In this document: piece after piece, positions 22,501 to 33,754 of the stretch
How positions within the stretch are numbered: position 1 is the first letter of the stretch
Layout: the number at the start of each line of letters is the position of its first letter
From: Piscicola geometra
Lineage: Eukaryota; Annelida; Clitellata; Hirudinida; Piscicolidae
DNA length: 64,000 nt
NCBI GenBank assembly: GCA_943735955.1
Contig: OX030958.1
Span: 5,534,626-5,598,625, forward strand
Reading direction: 5' to 3'
Program-made: the position numbers and the translations under genes
The notes under the pieces: model-generated
The model's database searches: none
What the model was told of the DNA's origin: nothing
The model's input: only the letters and a program-made list of their open reading frames with translations

Positions 22501-25306
22501 AACCCACAAAAAGGATTCGTCTATTCCAATTTCAATATTTTTGTTCCATCATTGCACACTTTTTCCACCCACAATCCACTATTGCATCAGGTCATGAATA
22601 AAAGACCAGCCTACTCATCACAATCTACCAGCACGCACAGTTTTATGTAGTCTTTGAGTGCTTCTGCTGTTTCAAATTGCTGTTTCTGCTGCGTGTTTAA
22701 TAAATATTTACAATTCTCCTTGTACACTCTTGTTTAAATATACTTCATTCATTTTGCGAAAAAGTGAAAAATGATTTACAAACTATAAGAACATTTTCTG
22801 CAATAAAAGCACAAACACGTAATTTATTCCCACAACTCACCATCTAACCTTCTCCTTCCCTTGACTACATTTTCTCTCACAAACTCACCTACTTCTCCGC
22901 TGTTTTAGAGTGAAAGGTGAATGTGTTTTTAGGCGCTTATAACGTATCTTTCTCGAATAAAACGTGTCGTAAATAAGCTAATATGTTTTGTTCCACCACT
23001 TTTCAATACATAAATCACACGTACACAAAACATGCACTTTTCACGCACGTACAAACACACAAATACACTTGCTTAAGTTTCAAAACATCCTTGGAAATTC
23101 TTTATTACACTCTCGCAAACAAAACAAAACAAAAGCATTTACATCTGAATTCAAAAAAATTATTTCCTATTTTAAAGATTTGTGATGCGTGGTATAAAAG
23201 TTAGGTTGAAGAGTCATATTTACCAAACAGGATTCTCTACATGAGAGCTCTATCACTGCATCATTTGGAGACTTTTTTAGCTTCTTTAATTAACATTTAT
23301 CTTCCAGATAGTTGAAAATCCACTTTAATACTCGTTACAACATTTGAGAACTGATTAGTTAAGAAAAAAAATATTTGTTGCGGTGCTTCAGTCTGGATTA
23401 ATGCCTGACCTCTGCGGCAAGTAATTACAACACTCACTCAACGGCATCCATTCTACGAAAAGGGAATTTAATTTTCAGAGCCATAAATACGCCTTGAAGC
23501 ACTAATCGAAATTCTTAATTTCAACAGTTAAAAAATCTTCGCTGCACTGAGCTGAACATTTTATTGATTAATATTTGAATTCTCAAACGGTGTGCGCTTA
23601 ATGCAGAATATGGCTGCTAACTGCATTATCGATCGAACCTTTAGCATTAACACACACAGGGCCTTATCGTGCATAACTTATAAACGCATCTGCCATCAAA
23701 AGCATCTCATAACACACCCACAAGGCTACGGTCCCTAGAATCGTCGTACAGTACTTTGCATAGCAGCTGATGAATACTATAGCCTGATCGATGGGAATAA
23801 TGTTTGTATAAATGTTTTTTCCAAATTAAAACACTGCTATTTTATTTCACTAACAAATATAGAGCTTCCTTTTCGTGAAACTGCATCTGCCAATTCATCT
23901 TTTTTACTTCACCATTCTAAAAAAAAAATTTCATTTTTTTCTCTGAAACTATCGCAGTTTCGTCCTTTTTTCAATTAGCCTTGCCGAATAAACTTTGTTT
24001 GCAATTCTTCCATTTTTTCGTCGTTACTGGAAATCAAGTGGAATTCAAAGGGTCTCAGCGTATTTAGCGAAAACACTTGAATCGTTCGTCTACTTTAGAG
24101 TTTAATTGGTGATTGGATCATTTTGCTTCTGAACCAACACCACTTGGATTAAAAGCCTGCACTGCATTGAGAGCTTGGTCTATTTATTTTTGAATTCATT
24201 TACTGAGTTCAAATATTGATCAAGTTATTATTTATCTGTGAAGTTGGGTACGCTATATAAGCTCATTTTAAAATCTTTAAATCTATATTAATACAAGTTA
24301 TAAAGATTTAGAAAATAAGATAAACTTTGAATTTGGAGTTAAGACGAAATCCTTTGATGACAACAGAACATGGAAACTTCTTTGTCGTTTCACAAATCTC
24401 CACTTGACTCTGACCACACATCACTTGATTTCGTCACTCGGATTTCCTGTAACCACCAACGTCATTCTGTCGTCAAGAGCGCAAGTCAGTGATATAAAGT
24501 TTTTAGATTAAGTTATCGACTTTGAAGGGTCCTTCAGTGTGTTCCTAAATATAACTAAAAGCATGTGCGATCGGCTTGCCAGTGTTTAGGTGTATCGTTG
24601 AATATTCATGAAGTTTATATGTGAGTCAAGGGTCGATGAATATCTGTCACAAGTTTGTTTATTCCTTTCTTATTGTTATAACAACACAAAAGACTGTGTT
24701 AAAATTATAATGCCTTAAAGCATAGATAAATATATATGAATTTTCTGTTTTGGTCTTGTGAATTAAAAGTGAAACTAGAGAAAAGAAGTTTTAGCTTTGA
24801 TGGTTCTGATAATGATTTCATTTTTATGCCCTCATTTTTTCTATTTTTAGCAATGATTTTTATGAATCTCGCTTTATCATATGCATTATCAGGCCTATTC
24901 ACTTTCTTCTCTATGTCACTCACTAATGAAACCCTCTCAGCTGAAGATTGCCTATAAAAGAGACCAGCTGATATTTCTTAATCGACTTTAAGAGAGCTTC
25001 AGTAATTACTCGGTAGATAATTGAGACACTAGTTTGAATACATATCAAAATATTATATTCTTCTAAGAAACTTTAAAAAGTATTTTATAAAGTTTTACTA
25101 TTTTTCTGTTTTTACGCTTCATGATTCGTAATATATGATTAATACTCAAAGAATAAATTCTTTTAGATTACGATATATTTATTTTCAGAGCCCCAGAAAC
25201 AGTAACTCGGTTGTCCCAATAGTCAAAACTTGAAAACACTCAAGAGACACTCTTCATTCACAACCAACTTCAAAATATTTTGTAAATTTCCCCACTCTTC
25301 AAGGGA
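19519..25306. other. Long stretch without a supported gene
   Basis: It contains (GAT)n-rich DNA at 19580-19810 and a SINE-like 3' end at 21175-21225. Between 21890 and 22430 and near 24370-24500 the composition is closer to even, but open frames are short and lack paired splice sites. A possible 5' UTR acceptor (TTTATTTTCAG, 25180-25190) lies just before the CAP gene. Confidence 0.4.
21120..21225 (+). mobile_element. SINE-like 3' end with (ATTG)n tail
   Basis: The block AGCGCTATAGAAATTTATT (about 21190) is followed by GATTGATTGATTGA. The same block with a similar tail recurs at 50068-50110. A GCGCTAT-A-AAATnnnATT block with a short tandem tail is typical of SINE 3' ends. Inverted GAGCGCTC/GAGCGC copies lie just upstream. 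The 5' boundary is uncertain. Confidence 0.5.
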
Positions 25307-28300
25307 ATGAGTTCAAGGGAAGCTTTCATTCAGCAATGCCTGAAACGCCATAATTTTCATAGGTTTGTAATTGTGGTGATTTATTATTATTTTTAAAAAA
25401 TTACAGTTTTAACCTAAAATCATTTGTAAAACTTTTTAATTTTCCACAACAGAGCAAACCATGCAGTGGGACCTTTAACATTGAACAGAGACTTATGTTC
25501 GCTGGCTCAGGGCTGGGCGGAAAGACTGGCTTCCAAGTCAGGACTCGAACACAACGACAATGCATACCATAAAGGCGAGAAAGCGGGCGAAAACATCGCG
25601 TGGAGCAGCAACATGAGCCCGAATGGTGAGTTTGGGGAAAAAATTTAAACTTACTTTTTATAAATGATATATAATATTAATGAAATTGTTTTTTGGACAC
25701 TCATTTTGAAAATATTCTATTTAACTATCTTTTATAAACTATGTTCATGGCGGCCAATAAAAATTCATTTACAATTTTTATATTTACTAATTGATAAAGA
25801 ATTTGGTATTTTAGTGTATACCGTGCATTTCAATTTGTTTCAATTTATTTTTTTCCATACCAGTTAAAATTTTAATTAAACATTTTTCAGTCTATTAATA
25901 CTAAAAAATTCATTATAGAAGTAAGTTTGACTTTTTCTTGGCAAAAAAGTATTATTTTTGATAGAAAAAATCAGAATTTCAATATTTGAAGATAAATTCT
26001 GATAAATTATAAACAAATATAGGATTAAAATTTAATGATGTTAACTTTTCGACTAATGAATTAAGTTAACTTCTTTCAACTGTGCCCATCTGTAGTTAAT
26101 TGTGATTGTTTCAAGGTTGGTGTCTGACTTTAATTTTGTTGTTTCTGGTCTCAAAAAGTTTAAAAAAATTTTGACAAACTTTTCATTTTCATACAAAAAC
26201 AATGTGTTTTCTAAAATTTATGTTTTTAAAAAAACGATAAAATAATAGCTTGGTTCAATAATTTAGTCATTTTGGCAACGTTAATCATTTTGCTTCTATT
26301 GATCAAGCGTGCAGGCCTTGTACCCTTTCTAACGCGATTTCAAATTTCAATTTTTCTAATCTATTTTACAATAATTACTTTATTCAAATTTTAAAACAAA
26401 ATAAACTCATTTTTGCATTCAACCATTCATTTCATTTAATTGTTTTTCTCTTTTGCGTCAGCACCACACCATTCGTAATACCCCTCAGGAGAGAGCATGG
26501 TGGATCAGTGGTACAACGAGGTAAAACATTACAATTTCAGAAAACCAGATTTTTCGCTTAACACTGGTTTGTATTTGTTGTTTTTTTTAATTGTTAGTTG
26601 TGTTGCGGCATCTGATTGAAAATATTATTTTACTTTTTAAATGATTTTTAAAATCTGTCACACGGTTTTGTATTCAGCATATCTAAAAGTTCCGATTCAT
26701 TGCAAACTGATATTGAATCATTCTGCTTTTATCATATAAAAAAAAAAACAATTTAAACTGACCATTGATTAGCGAGTGTGGGGATGAGTCTCAAAGTCAT
26801 CTGAATTTCCTAGAATGCTTTTGAACCTATTAAAAAGCGTATGGTTATGATTGATTAATAAACTTTATCAACTTTATTCATTCTAAAAAATCTTTTTTAT
26901 ATGCTCTTTCAACTATAGGATCATTTTTTCCTAATTAGAAACGCTCAAACAGCTCAAGTAATTTTGAGACTTTTCTCTCATTCTTCAACTTTATACCTCT
27001 GAAGCTATCACGATTCTTTCGATTTGGTTGCGCCCATTTTCAAGTATCAAACTGAATTCATATGCTAATAATTAATCAATTTGCTTCTTCTCAAGTAGTA
27101 GCAATTAGAATAATGAAAGTTCTCAACACGACTTTGTACTAAATAAAAATATAGTGAGTTCAAATGCTTATGAATGGTTTACAAATGTGAAATATGGTTT
27201 AATTTCACATCTAAAGAAAAAAAACAAAGCAATTAATATATAAATATAGTCCTTGTGCACTTGAAAAGAGTTAGAGTCAATTTTTAAACCACTGAGGCAG
27301 CTAATTGAATATTTTTATGGTTTTTATCAGAATTATTTACAATATTCTATGTGCCACTTTTTTCCTTGTGCTCACTCATGTCTCTTTCTCTTCATCTCCT
27401 CCCATCTATCACTTCCATTGACGCAATCTTCCTTATGCCATCTTCGATACAGTGCAGCAGCTCTTGGTGTCTCTAGCCATCTTTAAAGACGTAGATTAGA
27501 GCTGTTTTTATATTATTAGCATTCCTCTTCTTCTTCAGAATTTAATGATCTTGTTTTCATTTCGAATTTATCTTTTTTGCATTTTTATAATTATATTGTC
27601 CCTATTACATCTTTAAAAAAATAACAAATTCTCATAATTTTAAGAAGCAAACAATAGTATTTCAAACTTGTAGTGTCAAACGAAGACCACTGCATGTGTC
27701 TTTCAAAAACCTTTTCCACGCCATTCTTTTCCATTTTTTCGTTTTTTTTAGGTTTTTGAACACGATGTTATCTTTCTGATTTAGCAGTTTGTGCCTTTTT
27801 TTGTTTGACCAATTATTCACCACCTTTTCCAAAATAACACTGAGTCCAGCTTCAATCCTAAACACTTGACAGTCATGACAGCCTTATTGACTATTACTTT
27901 AATAACTAAAACATCTTTTTCTCCATTATTCAGTAATTTCCGTTTCACAAAAAAACCGCACCACAGGCCACTTCACACAGTTAGTTTGGAAAGATTCCAA
28001 AGAGGTGGGCTTTGGTCTAGCAGTCAAAGGTGGAGAGTGCTTTCTCGTTGCCAACTATCACCCTTCTGGTTCGTGTTTTAATCTTATTACAATAGAAACT
28101 GTTTTTTTTGCATTCTTACATTAAATCATTCAAACAAACAAACTTTAAACTCGGCAATGATTAAAAGCATGTCAAGTCCACCTTTAATCATCTTCATTTA
28201 AAGGAAATTATCTTGGAAACTTCGAAAAAAATGTTTTTCCGTGTGGAAGTACGCCCAACGTCAGTGGTGGTGCTAGTGCAAGTGGAAGTGATAAACCAAA

Positions 28301-28711
28301 AAAGTCCTTGTTCGGAGACTTCTTCAGCAAACGCGTCGACTCTTCATCGGAGTGGCCAGGTTCTTTTGTGCTTAAACTCTAAGTTACAACTATTTTAATT
28401 TGAGTAGACTTCATTATATGCGTTTTGAGGGCATGTGCCTAAAATCATTGAAAGATATAACTAAAAGTTGTCGTTTATTTACAGGACATGAACCGAAACA
28501 AAACGACTTCAACAACAACAGCATGCTTCCCAAAAGATTTAACAACAATTTCATCGATGAATCTATTGACAACACCGGCAATAATACTTCAACAACAACC
28601 ACCGTTGAGACGAAGATAGTAAACGGTATAAAGACAACTAAGACAACAGTGGTGACTAAAAGTGCTACAGGAACACAAACCAAGATTAGCACCAAACAGG
28701 AGTCCCTATAA
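25307..28711 (+). CDS. GAPR-1/GLIPR2-like CAP-domain protein, six exons
   Basis: Coding exons: 25307-25362, 25453-25625, 26489-26566, 27967-28068, 28204-28359 and 28485-28711. All introns are GT-AG, all phases agree, and the total is 263 aa plus TAA. The ATG is supported by an in-frame stop at 25283-25285. There is no signal peptide, so it is probably cytosolic or Golgi-associated like GAPR-1. The CAP domain (about residues 5-150) starts with FIQQCLKRHN and contains GENIAW, WYNEVKHYNF, GHFTQLVW and NYHPSGNY. The four CAP cavity residues are His52, Glu65, Glu87 and His105, spaced as in GAPR-1. Family members bind lipids and associate with membranes; the exact role here is unknown. Gly2, needed for GAPR-1 N-myristoylation, is missing. 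Residues about 155-263 are a Ser/Asn/Thr-rich tail with TTKTTVVTKS-type repeats. AATAAA signals lie at 29099 and 29119. Confidence 0.93.
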
Positions 28712-29155
28712 TTCCCCCACTTATTTACCAATCTGATACATGAAGTTGAAACATTTTATTTATTGTACCATTGAAACGCAGACTAGCCATTTTCATGCAG
28801 CAGGTTTCAAGTGTGAGACTCTTATCTTATCTCCCATGCACTCATGCTTCCGGTACTTTTGCTAGTGCTTGTGGTGCAGTCTCCTTTGTGACCTTGCTAA
28901 TTGCTTCTCAGAAAACTTGATTTTACACCATATTAACCTGCATTTAATTTTAAATACATTCAACAATGATATTCAGTTTGAAAGAGAATTATTTTGTCAG
29001 ATTATGAAATTTATAAGTTTTTCCGATTAATTTGTTGAGGTGAAGTTCCATTATTATCACAATGTTTGATACGTTCCAAAACTGCATTCAAGTTTCTTAA
29101 TAAATTCTTTGAAATTATAATAAAGCAATCCACGGAATGAAAAACTTTTTTTGGC
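28712..29155 (+). other. Likely 3' UTR of the CAP gene and flank
   Basis: Noncoding DNA after the TAA, with two AATAAA signals (29099-29104 and 29119-29124) that could end the transcript about 400 bases after the stop. A diverged copy of the next element's terminus (CAATCCACGGAATG) occurs at 29127-29140. Confidence 0.55.
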
Positions 29156-29586
29156 AATCCATGGAATGCCTGATTCAATCCGTCATTCTGTGGATTTTTT
29201 TACGATTTATCAAATAAATGCTGTTCATCTTAAACTTTTTGCAATAAACTATAAAATTAAAAACTAAATATTAAAACGTATTTTAAAAAATTCATTAGGT
29301 TTTTTAAATAAAAGGTTATTCATCAATCACTAATCACTAATTATTTGTATAGTGCCCTTTGCGAAACGAGCAAAAGCGCATCTTTAACTTGTTGCAATAA
29401 ACAATAAAATTGTAGACTTATTGTTATAAAACTGTAATTTGTAAAAAAAATCGATTTTCAAATAAAATATCATTCATCTTTTACATTTAGCAATAAACTG
29501 TTAAACTGAATAAAACTATTGAGACAAAATTGCAAGAAACGATTTATTCTAAAGACTGTCTGATCGAATTAGGCATTCCATGGATT
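29156..29586. mobile_element. Element with 25-bp inverted ends (MITE-like), 431 bp
   Basis: The left arm begins AATCCATGGAATGCC (29156-29180) and the right arm (29562-29586) is its inverted copy with two mismatches in 25. There is no coding content. A repeated AGCAATAAACT/TGCAATAAAC motif recurs three times inside. No clear target duplication was found, so the superfamily is undetermined. Confidence 0.5.
29321..29385 (+). repeat. Dispersed GCGCC...GGCGC hairpin repeat, copy 1
   Basis: ATCACTAATxATTTGTATAG is followed by a GYGCCCTTT...AAAxGCGC hairpin. The same block occurs at 51691-51746. It resembles the conserved 3' part of some animal SINEs. This copy sits inside the inverted-end element. 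Confidence 0.5.
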
Positions 29587-29600
29587 GGTTAAAAATCCTA

Positions 29601-30640
29601 GGCATTGGTGACAATTTGAGAGAAACACGTTTGAGATGGTTAGGGCACGTGCAAAGAAGGAGACGAATTACATCGGAAAAAGAATGCTGAAGATGGAGCC
29701 ACCAGGAAAAGAAATAAGATGAAAAATAAAGAAGTAGGGGAGATCGGGGCAGGTGACCTGGTTAACGATTTATGTCGTTTTGTTATTTTATTTTTAAGGT
29801 AAAAAACATTTTTCATGAACTGTTAGAGCATACGTGGCAAGATGACATCACTGAAAAAATCTAAAATTTGAATCTTCTGAATATTTTACATGGTTTAACA
29901 AATCAATGTTCTTACATTTTGAAAATAGCAAATAAAATAAATTAAATTGTAATATCAGGAAAATAGAATGAAATCTGATATGCTTAATTATCTATAATTT
30001 ACAGCATTAATTCATGGCGGTAATTTCTTAATTTATACTAATTAAATAATAATTAAGCAGCATGAAAGCTCCAGTATCATAATCATATTTATTATTGAAA
30101 ATTATTAACAAACGAGTCAAGATGACAAATATTTCATCTTGCCCGAACTGCTTAGTTACAATTTATCGTTTTTATTGCCATGTATGAAGCCAAATAATTA
30201 ACAACTAGTAATTTGAATAGGTAGTATTATAACTAAACTACTAATAAATATTTTTTTTCAAACGAAATATGTTACCTATATCTTCAGCAGAGCCTATTTA
30301 AACATGCATAAAAGTTATAACGTGACCGCAGAAAACAATCAAAGCTTCAAAACTAAAAAAGAATAGTGATTTCAGCGTTTGCATACTATTATTTAACGAA
30401 AGGGAGGTAGGAGATCCAGTAGTGTTCGTTTCAGGCTCTTAACTAGTGAAAAGCTGAAAATATTAGACATTCGTCATCTTGCCCGGCTCGTCATTTTGCC
30501 CCGGTCTCCCCTACATGGATTGGGTGAAAGAAGATAAAGAAAAGGAAGCTAAGAGAAGAGAAGTGAAAGGAAGTAGGAACAAAATAATCAGATGCAGAAT
30601 ATAGAAGATTATTGAGAAGAATAATTATCTGGGGTGGCCC
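29601..30640 (+). pseudogene. Non-LTR retrotransposon (LINE) 3' coding remnant, split by a DNA transposon
   Basis: At 29601-29734 the plus strand reads NLRETRLRWLGHVQRRR and, after a frameshift, RMLKMEPPGKEIR. After the inserted element, 30514-30640 continues with MDWVKEDKEK and an Ile/Arg-rich stretch. The order RLRWxGHVxRR - RMLxMExPGKRxRGRPxxR - WMDxVKED is the usual C-terminal end of a LINE reverse-transcriptase ORF. Stops and frameshifts show decay. The split shows the LINE was there before the insertion at 29737-30511. Confidence 0.7.
29737..30511. mobile_element. DNA transposon with TA duplication, 775 bp, non-autonomous
   Basis: The ends are GGGGAGATCGGGGCA (left) and GGGGAGACCGGGGCA (right, reverse-complemented), with weaker similarity further in. 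TA dinucleotides flank it at 29735-29736 and 30512-30513. Subterminal CATCTTGCCCG motifs recur at about 30136 and 30475. The centre is AT-rich with no transposase. A TA duplication fits a Tc1/mariner-like MITE, but the GC-rich ends are also known from other groups, so the superfamily is uncertain. Confidence 0.75.
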
Positions 30641-30649
30641 ATAATGACA

Positions 30650-32425
30650 GGAGTCGAAAGTAAAAGGTGAAGAAGCTTTAGAAGTGCCTAATATGCGCAT
30701 TAAATACATATGTACCCAATAAAGACGCTCGGCACGTGACAATCTGATTTGAATGCCACATCAATCAGTCCATGCGGCTCATTTGTCTTGTTATTTGTTG
30801 TGTCGAATTGTACTTGAGTTTGGTATGTTTGGTTAGATGAGAGATTTAGTGAGTAATTTGTTTGACGCAGGACAGGGTGAATGGGTTAATGAGCGAGCGG
30901 ATGAGAGCAGATTATCGATGAAAAAGCGATCGGATTATCTGGGTATTTGAAAATTTGCTGTTTATAAATGTTTGTAAAGCCAGTGTTGTCTAGAGGGAAT
31001 TTTTTCCAAACAACGTCAATAATAAATAATGGATAATAAGTGAGAAAAATGGTAATTGAAAGCTAACAAAGAGCGATGAAAAACGATGATTTTAAGTTGA
31101 AATGGCGATAATTCGTTGGTGAGAAGTTAAAAAAAATTGTTTAAAAATCCTATGCATTTATTTAAATAATCCTAGCCTCCATCAATAGAATTATATCTGA
31201 TGTTTTACTAGATATACCTTTAGAAAAGCTTAAAACAATTCTTAATTTTTTTTAAATTTTGAGAATAGTATGCATATTGCATTTGATAATTGCGTTTAGC
31301 AAAAATATTTTCCAGCGGAAGATAAAGTGTTAAATTAAAATGAAATTATTTAAATATTTATATATATCTAGCATGGAATTAAATCGGAAGCATTGAGTGA
31401 TGTCTCAAAACTCATTGGTTTACGTGTTCAATCATTCACCTTCTTCCAAGAGTACTGACAAATTTCTGGCATACGACAATGAATTTAAAAAAGTAGGAAA
31501 ATAACAATATATGAAATGCAAAAGACACTGGGCTATCATGGAAAAAAAATATACCTTGCACATTTATCAAGAGCAGGAAAACAACGCAACGATGAGCTAA
31601 CAGGCGGGCAAAAATATCCTGGGTTGTTTTTCTTGTATTTACATGAATGTTTGCTTGAGCTTTTGCCAATAGTTCTTGTAATAAAAATATTTACAATATA
31701 ACTACTACTTCATTTTAATCATACTTCTTTTAATACTATTTAATCTTTTTAAGATTTCTCCCATGAATAATGAAAACGCCCCCACGATGTGTTTATTACG
31801 TTCAAGAAAAGGGATTAGCGGCCACTGTAAAGACAAACTGTGCATTATAAAAATAAATAAATGAAATGAGAATGCTCGATTTAGGATTTCTAGAAGTTAA
31901 AAGTGGAAAAGCTGGTTTTAATGAGTATTTAATGACATGTTATATGAAGAAAGGATGAAAGCTGATGTAAACAATAATTGTTTGCAAAAATTTGCACTTA
32001 TCGCTAATTTTTAGTTTATGACTTGGGAGTTTTAAAATTATATGAATACTTAAATATTGATATAAGATGTCGCTAAAGCTCCGAAGATTTCTATTACCAG
32101 CCCTCTAGCGGACAATAAATAGTTTAACTTGAAGCAACAATCTGTAATAAATATCACTCTAATTTCCTACATGAGAGGATCTATGCTACCATCACACATC
32201 ACAACTTCAACACTTCATCTCAGGATTCATTGAATTTTTCTAAACATAAACTTCATGGCTTCAACAATTACACTGGGAAATAAACACAGCATTTACCTCG
32301 CAACCATAATAATGCTCTGTTCAGACAATTAAATTTTCAAATGCATCATTTAATTTAATTATCCAGTTTTCAAATATTTGTTATTTTATTACATTGGATT
32401 TTGCACAGAGTTTTGTTTTTAATTC
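30650..32425. other. Unannotated AT-rich DNA
   Basis: No gene, RNA or repeat supported. Frames at 31436-31701 overlap on both strands without family patterns. Confidence 0.4.
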
Positions 32426-32673
32426 AGGGAGCCGGGATGGCTTAGATGGTAGACGTCGGACTTGCAACTTGAAGGTTGCCTGTTCGAATCCTTGACAAGC
32501 AACCGTGAACTATCATATACCTAGTGTATATGATGCGGTGTTTGTGACGTATGCATTAGAATATGTGTACGTGGTGTGGAGTGACATCTCGGCGCATTAG
32601 AACCATGGTTCTCAGAACCATTTTAACATGGCCTGCGTCTATCAGGCTGTGAATAGTATAGACCAAAAAAAAA
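32426..32673 (+). mobile_element. tRNA-derived SINE, about 248 bp
   Basis: The 5' part is tRNA-like: an A-box-like TGGCTTAGATGGTAG near 32438 and a B-box TGTTCGAATCC near 32480, with a loop that could read CTTGCAA (Ala-like anticodon TGC). About 170 bp of unrelated body follows, containing CATGGTTCTCAGAACCATTT, a short palindrome, and then an A9 tail at 32664-32673. AATTCA on both sides (32421-32426 and 32672-32677) may be a short target duplication. No other copy lies in the window. Confidence 0.7.
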
Positions 32674-32679
32674 TTCAAT

Positions 32680-33746
32680 CTTTTTTGGATTTTACTTGAG
32701 CTCCATATACGACCTCTTTGGCAAGGGTTCTTCCCAACCTACCTCTTTCTTATGGAATACAACATTTTTTGTAGTAGACCGAAGCGATTCCCCTCTAGTG
32801 ATAAAAGAAAAACTTTTATAAAAATTGCACCAAAGTTTAAATAATTAAACTGAACTCAATGATCTATAAGTACTCCAGGTCCTTATTCATAATTAACCGA
32901 ATAAAAAATTCTAGTCACGACTTAGCATGTTTTAAAAATATAACAATTTCAAGTGCCCATGAGTTATTCTCATAAATGCCTGCGACTGAATCAGTATTTT
33001 AAAAAAAGGGTAATAAAAATGGAGTATAGCTTCATTTGTAAATTTTTTTATACCATTAATAAATGAAGGGAATCACTGTTCCGAACTCTAACCCAATCTG
33101 CTTCAGCCAAATTCCTTTTCGAACACATATTTCTTGCCAATATTCTTGGAATGAAATCTCCATTTGTAAGAAAAAGTTTCAAAGATCATTTGATAAGGAT
33201 TCATAAATAAAATAAATGATTCATCATTCCGTTGCTTAGCAAAAAAACCTTATTGCCGTTTCCTTGTCATAAACGAAGGTGGGTAGCGTGCCAAGAGGAT
33301 TTAGAAAGATGATGATAGTGATGATGGTGATTATATCTTTTTTTAAAACCATAAAAGAAGTTTATTACAACACAACAGCCTCACAAAAGCACCTTCTTCG
33401 TTTTTGACTCGATGGTTACAACCAGATGAGCTGCAACAACAAGGAGGAAACCAGCCACAAAAATAATTTCAGTCTGGATAAGGACATCTTCTTCGCCTCC
33501 GATTAATTAAATATATTTTAGCACGTCTTTCTCTGATCTTCACCAGCATGGTATCGATTGATAGATCTATTACTGAAGTGTTTCTTGATTATTACTATAA
33601 ACTCTAAGATTTGAAAATGTAAAAGCCCAAATGTAAATTACTTAAAAACAAAAAAAAAGAGAGGTACTTATTTTTTCTAGAAAAGTTACTAAACTAAAAA
33701 ACTTTTTTAAAGATACCTAGAGAGCTTTTGCTTTTTAGTAATTTAT
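32680..33746. other. Unannotated AT-rich DNA
   Basis: No coding or structural feature seen beyond short homopolymer runs. Confidence 0.4.
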
Positions 33747-33754
33747 ATAGGAAT

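Noticed and set aside
27350..27510. Pyrimidine-rich block in the CAP intron, considered as an antisense LINE tail
   Set aside because: The antisense peptide only faintly resembles LINE C-termini and contains stops. Too weak to call.
28414..28731. 105-codon minus frame over the last CAP exon
   Set aside because: It is the antisense of the Thr-rich tail codons. The plus frame has matching splice phase and a stop.
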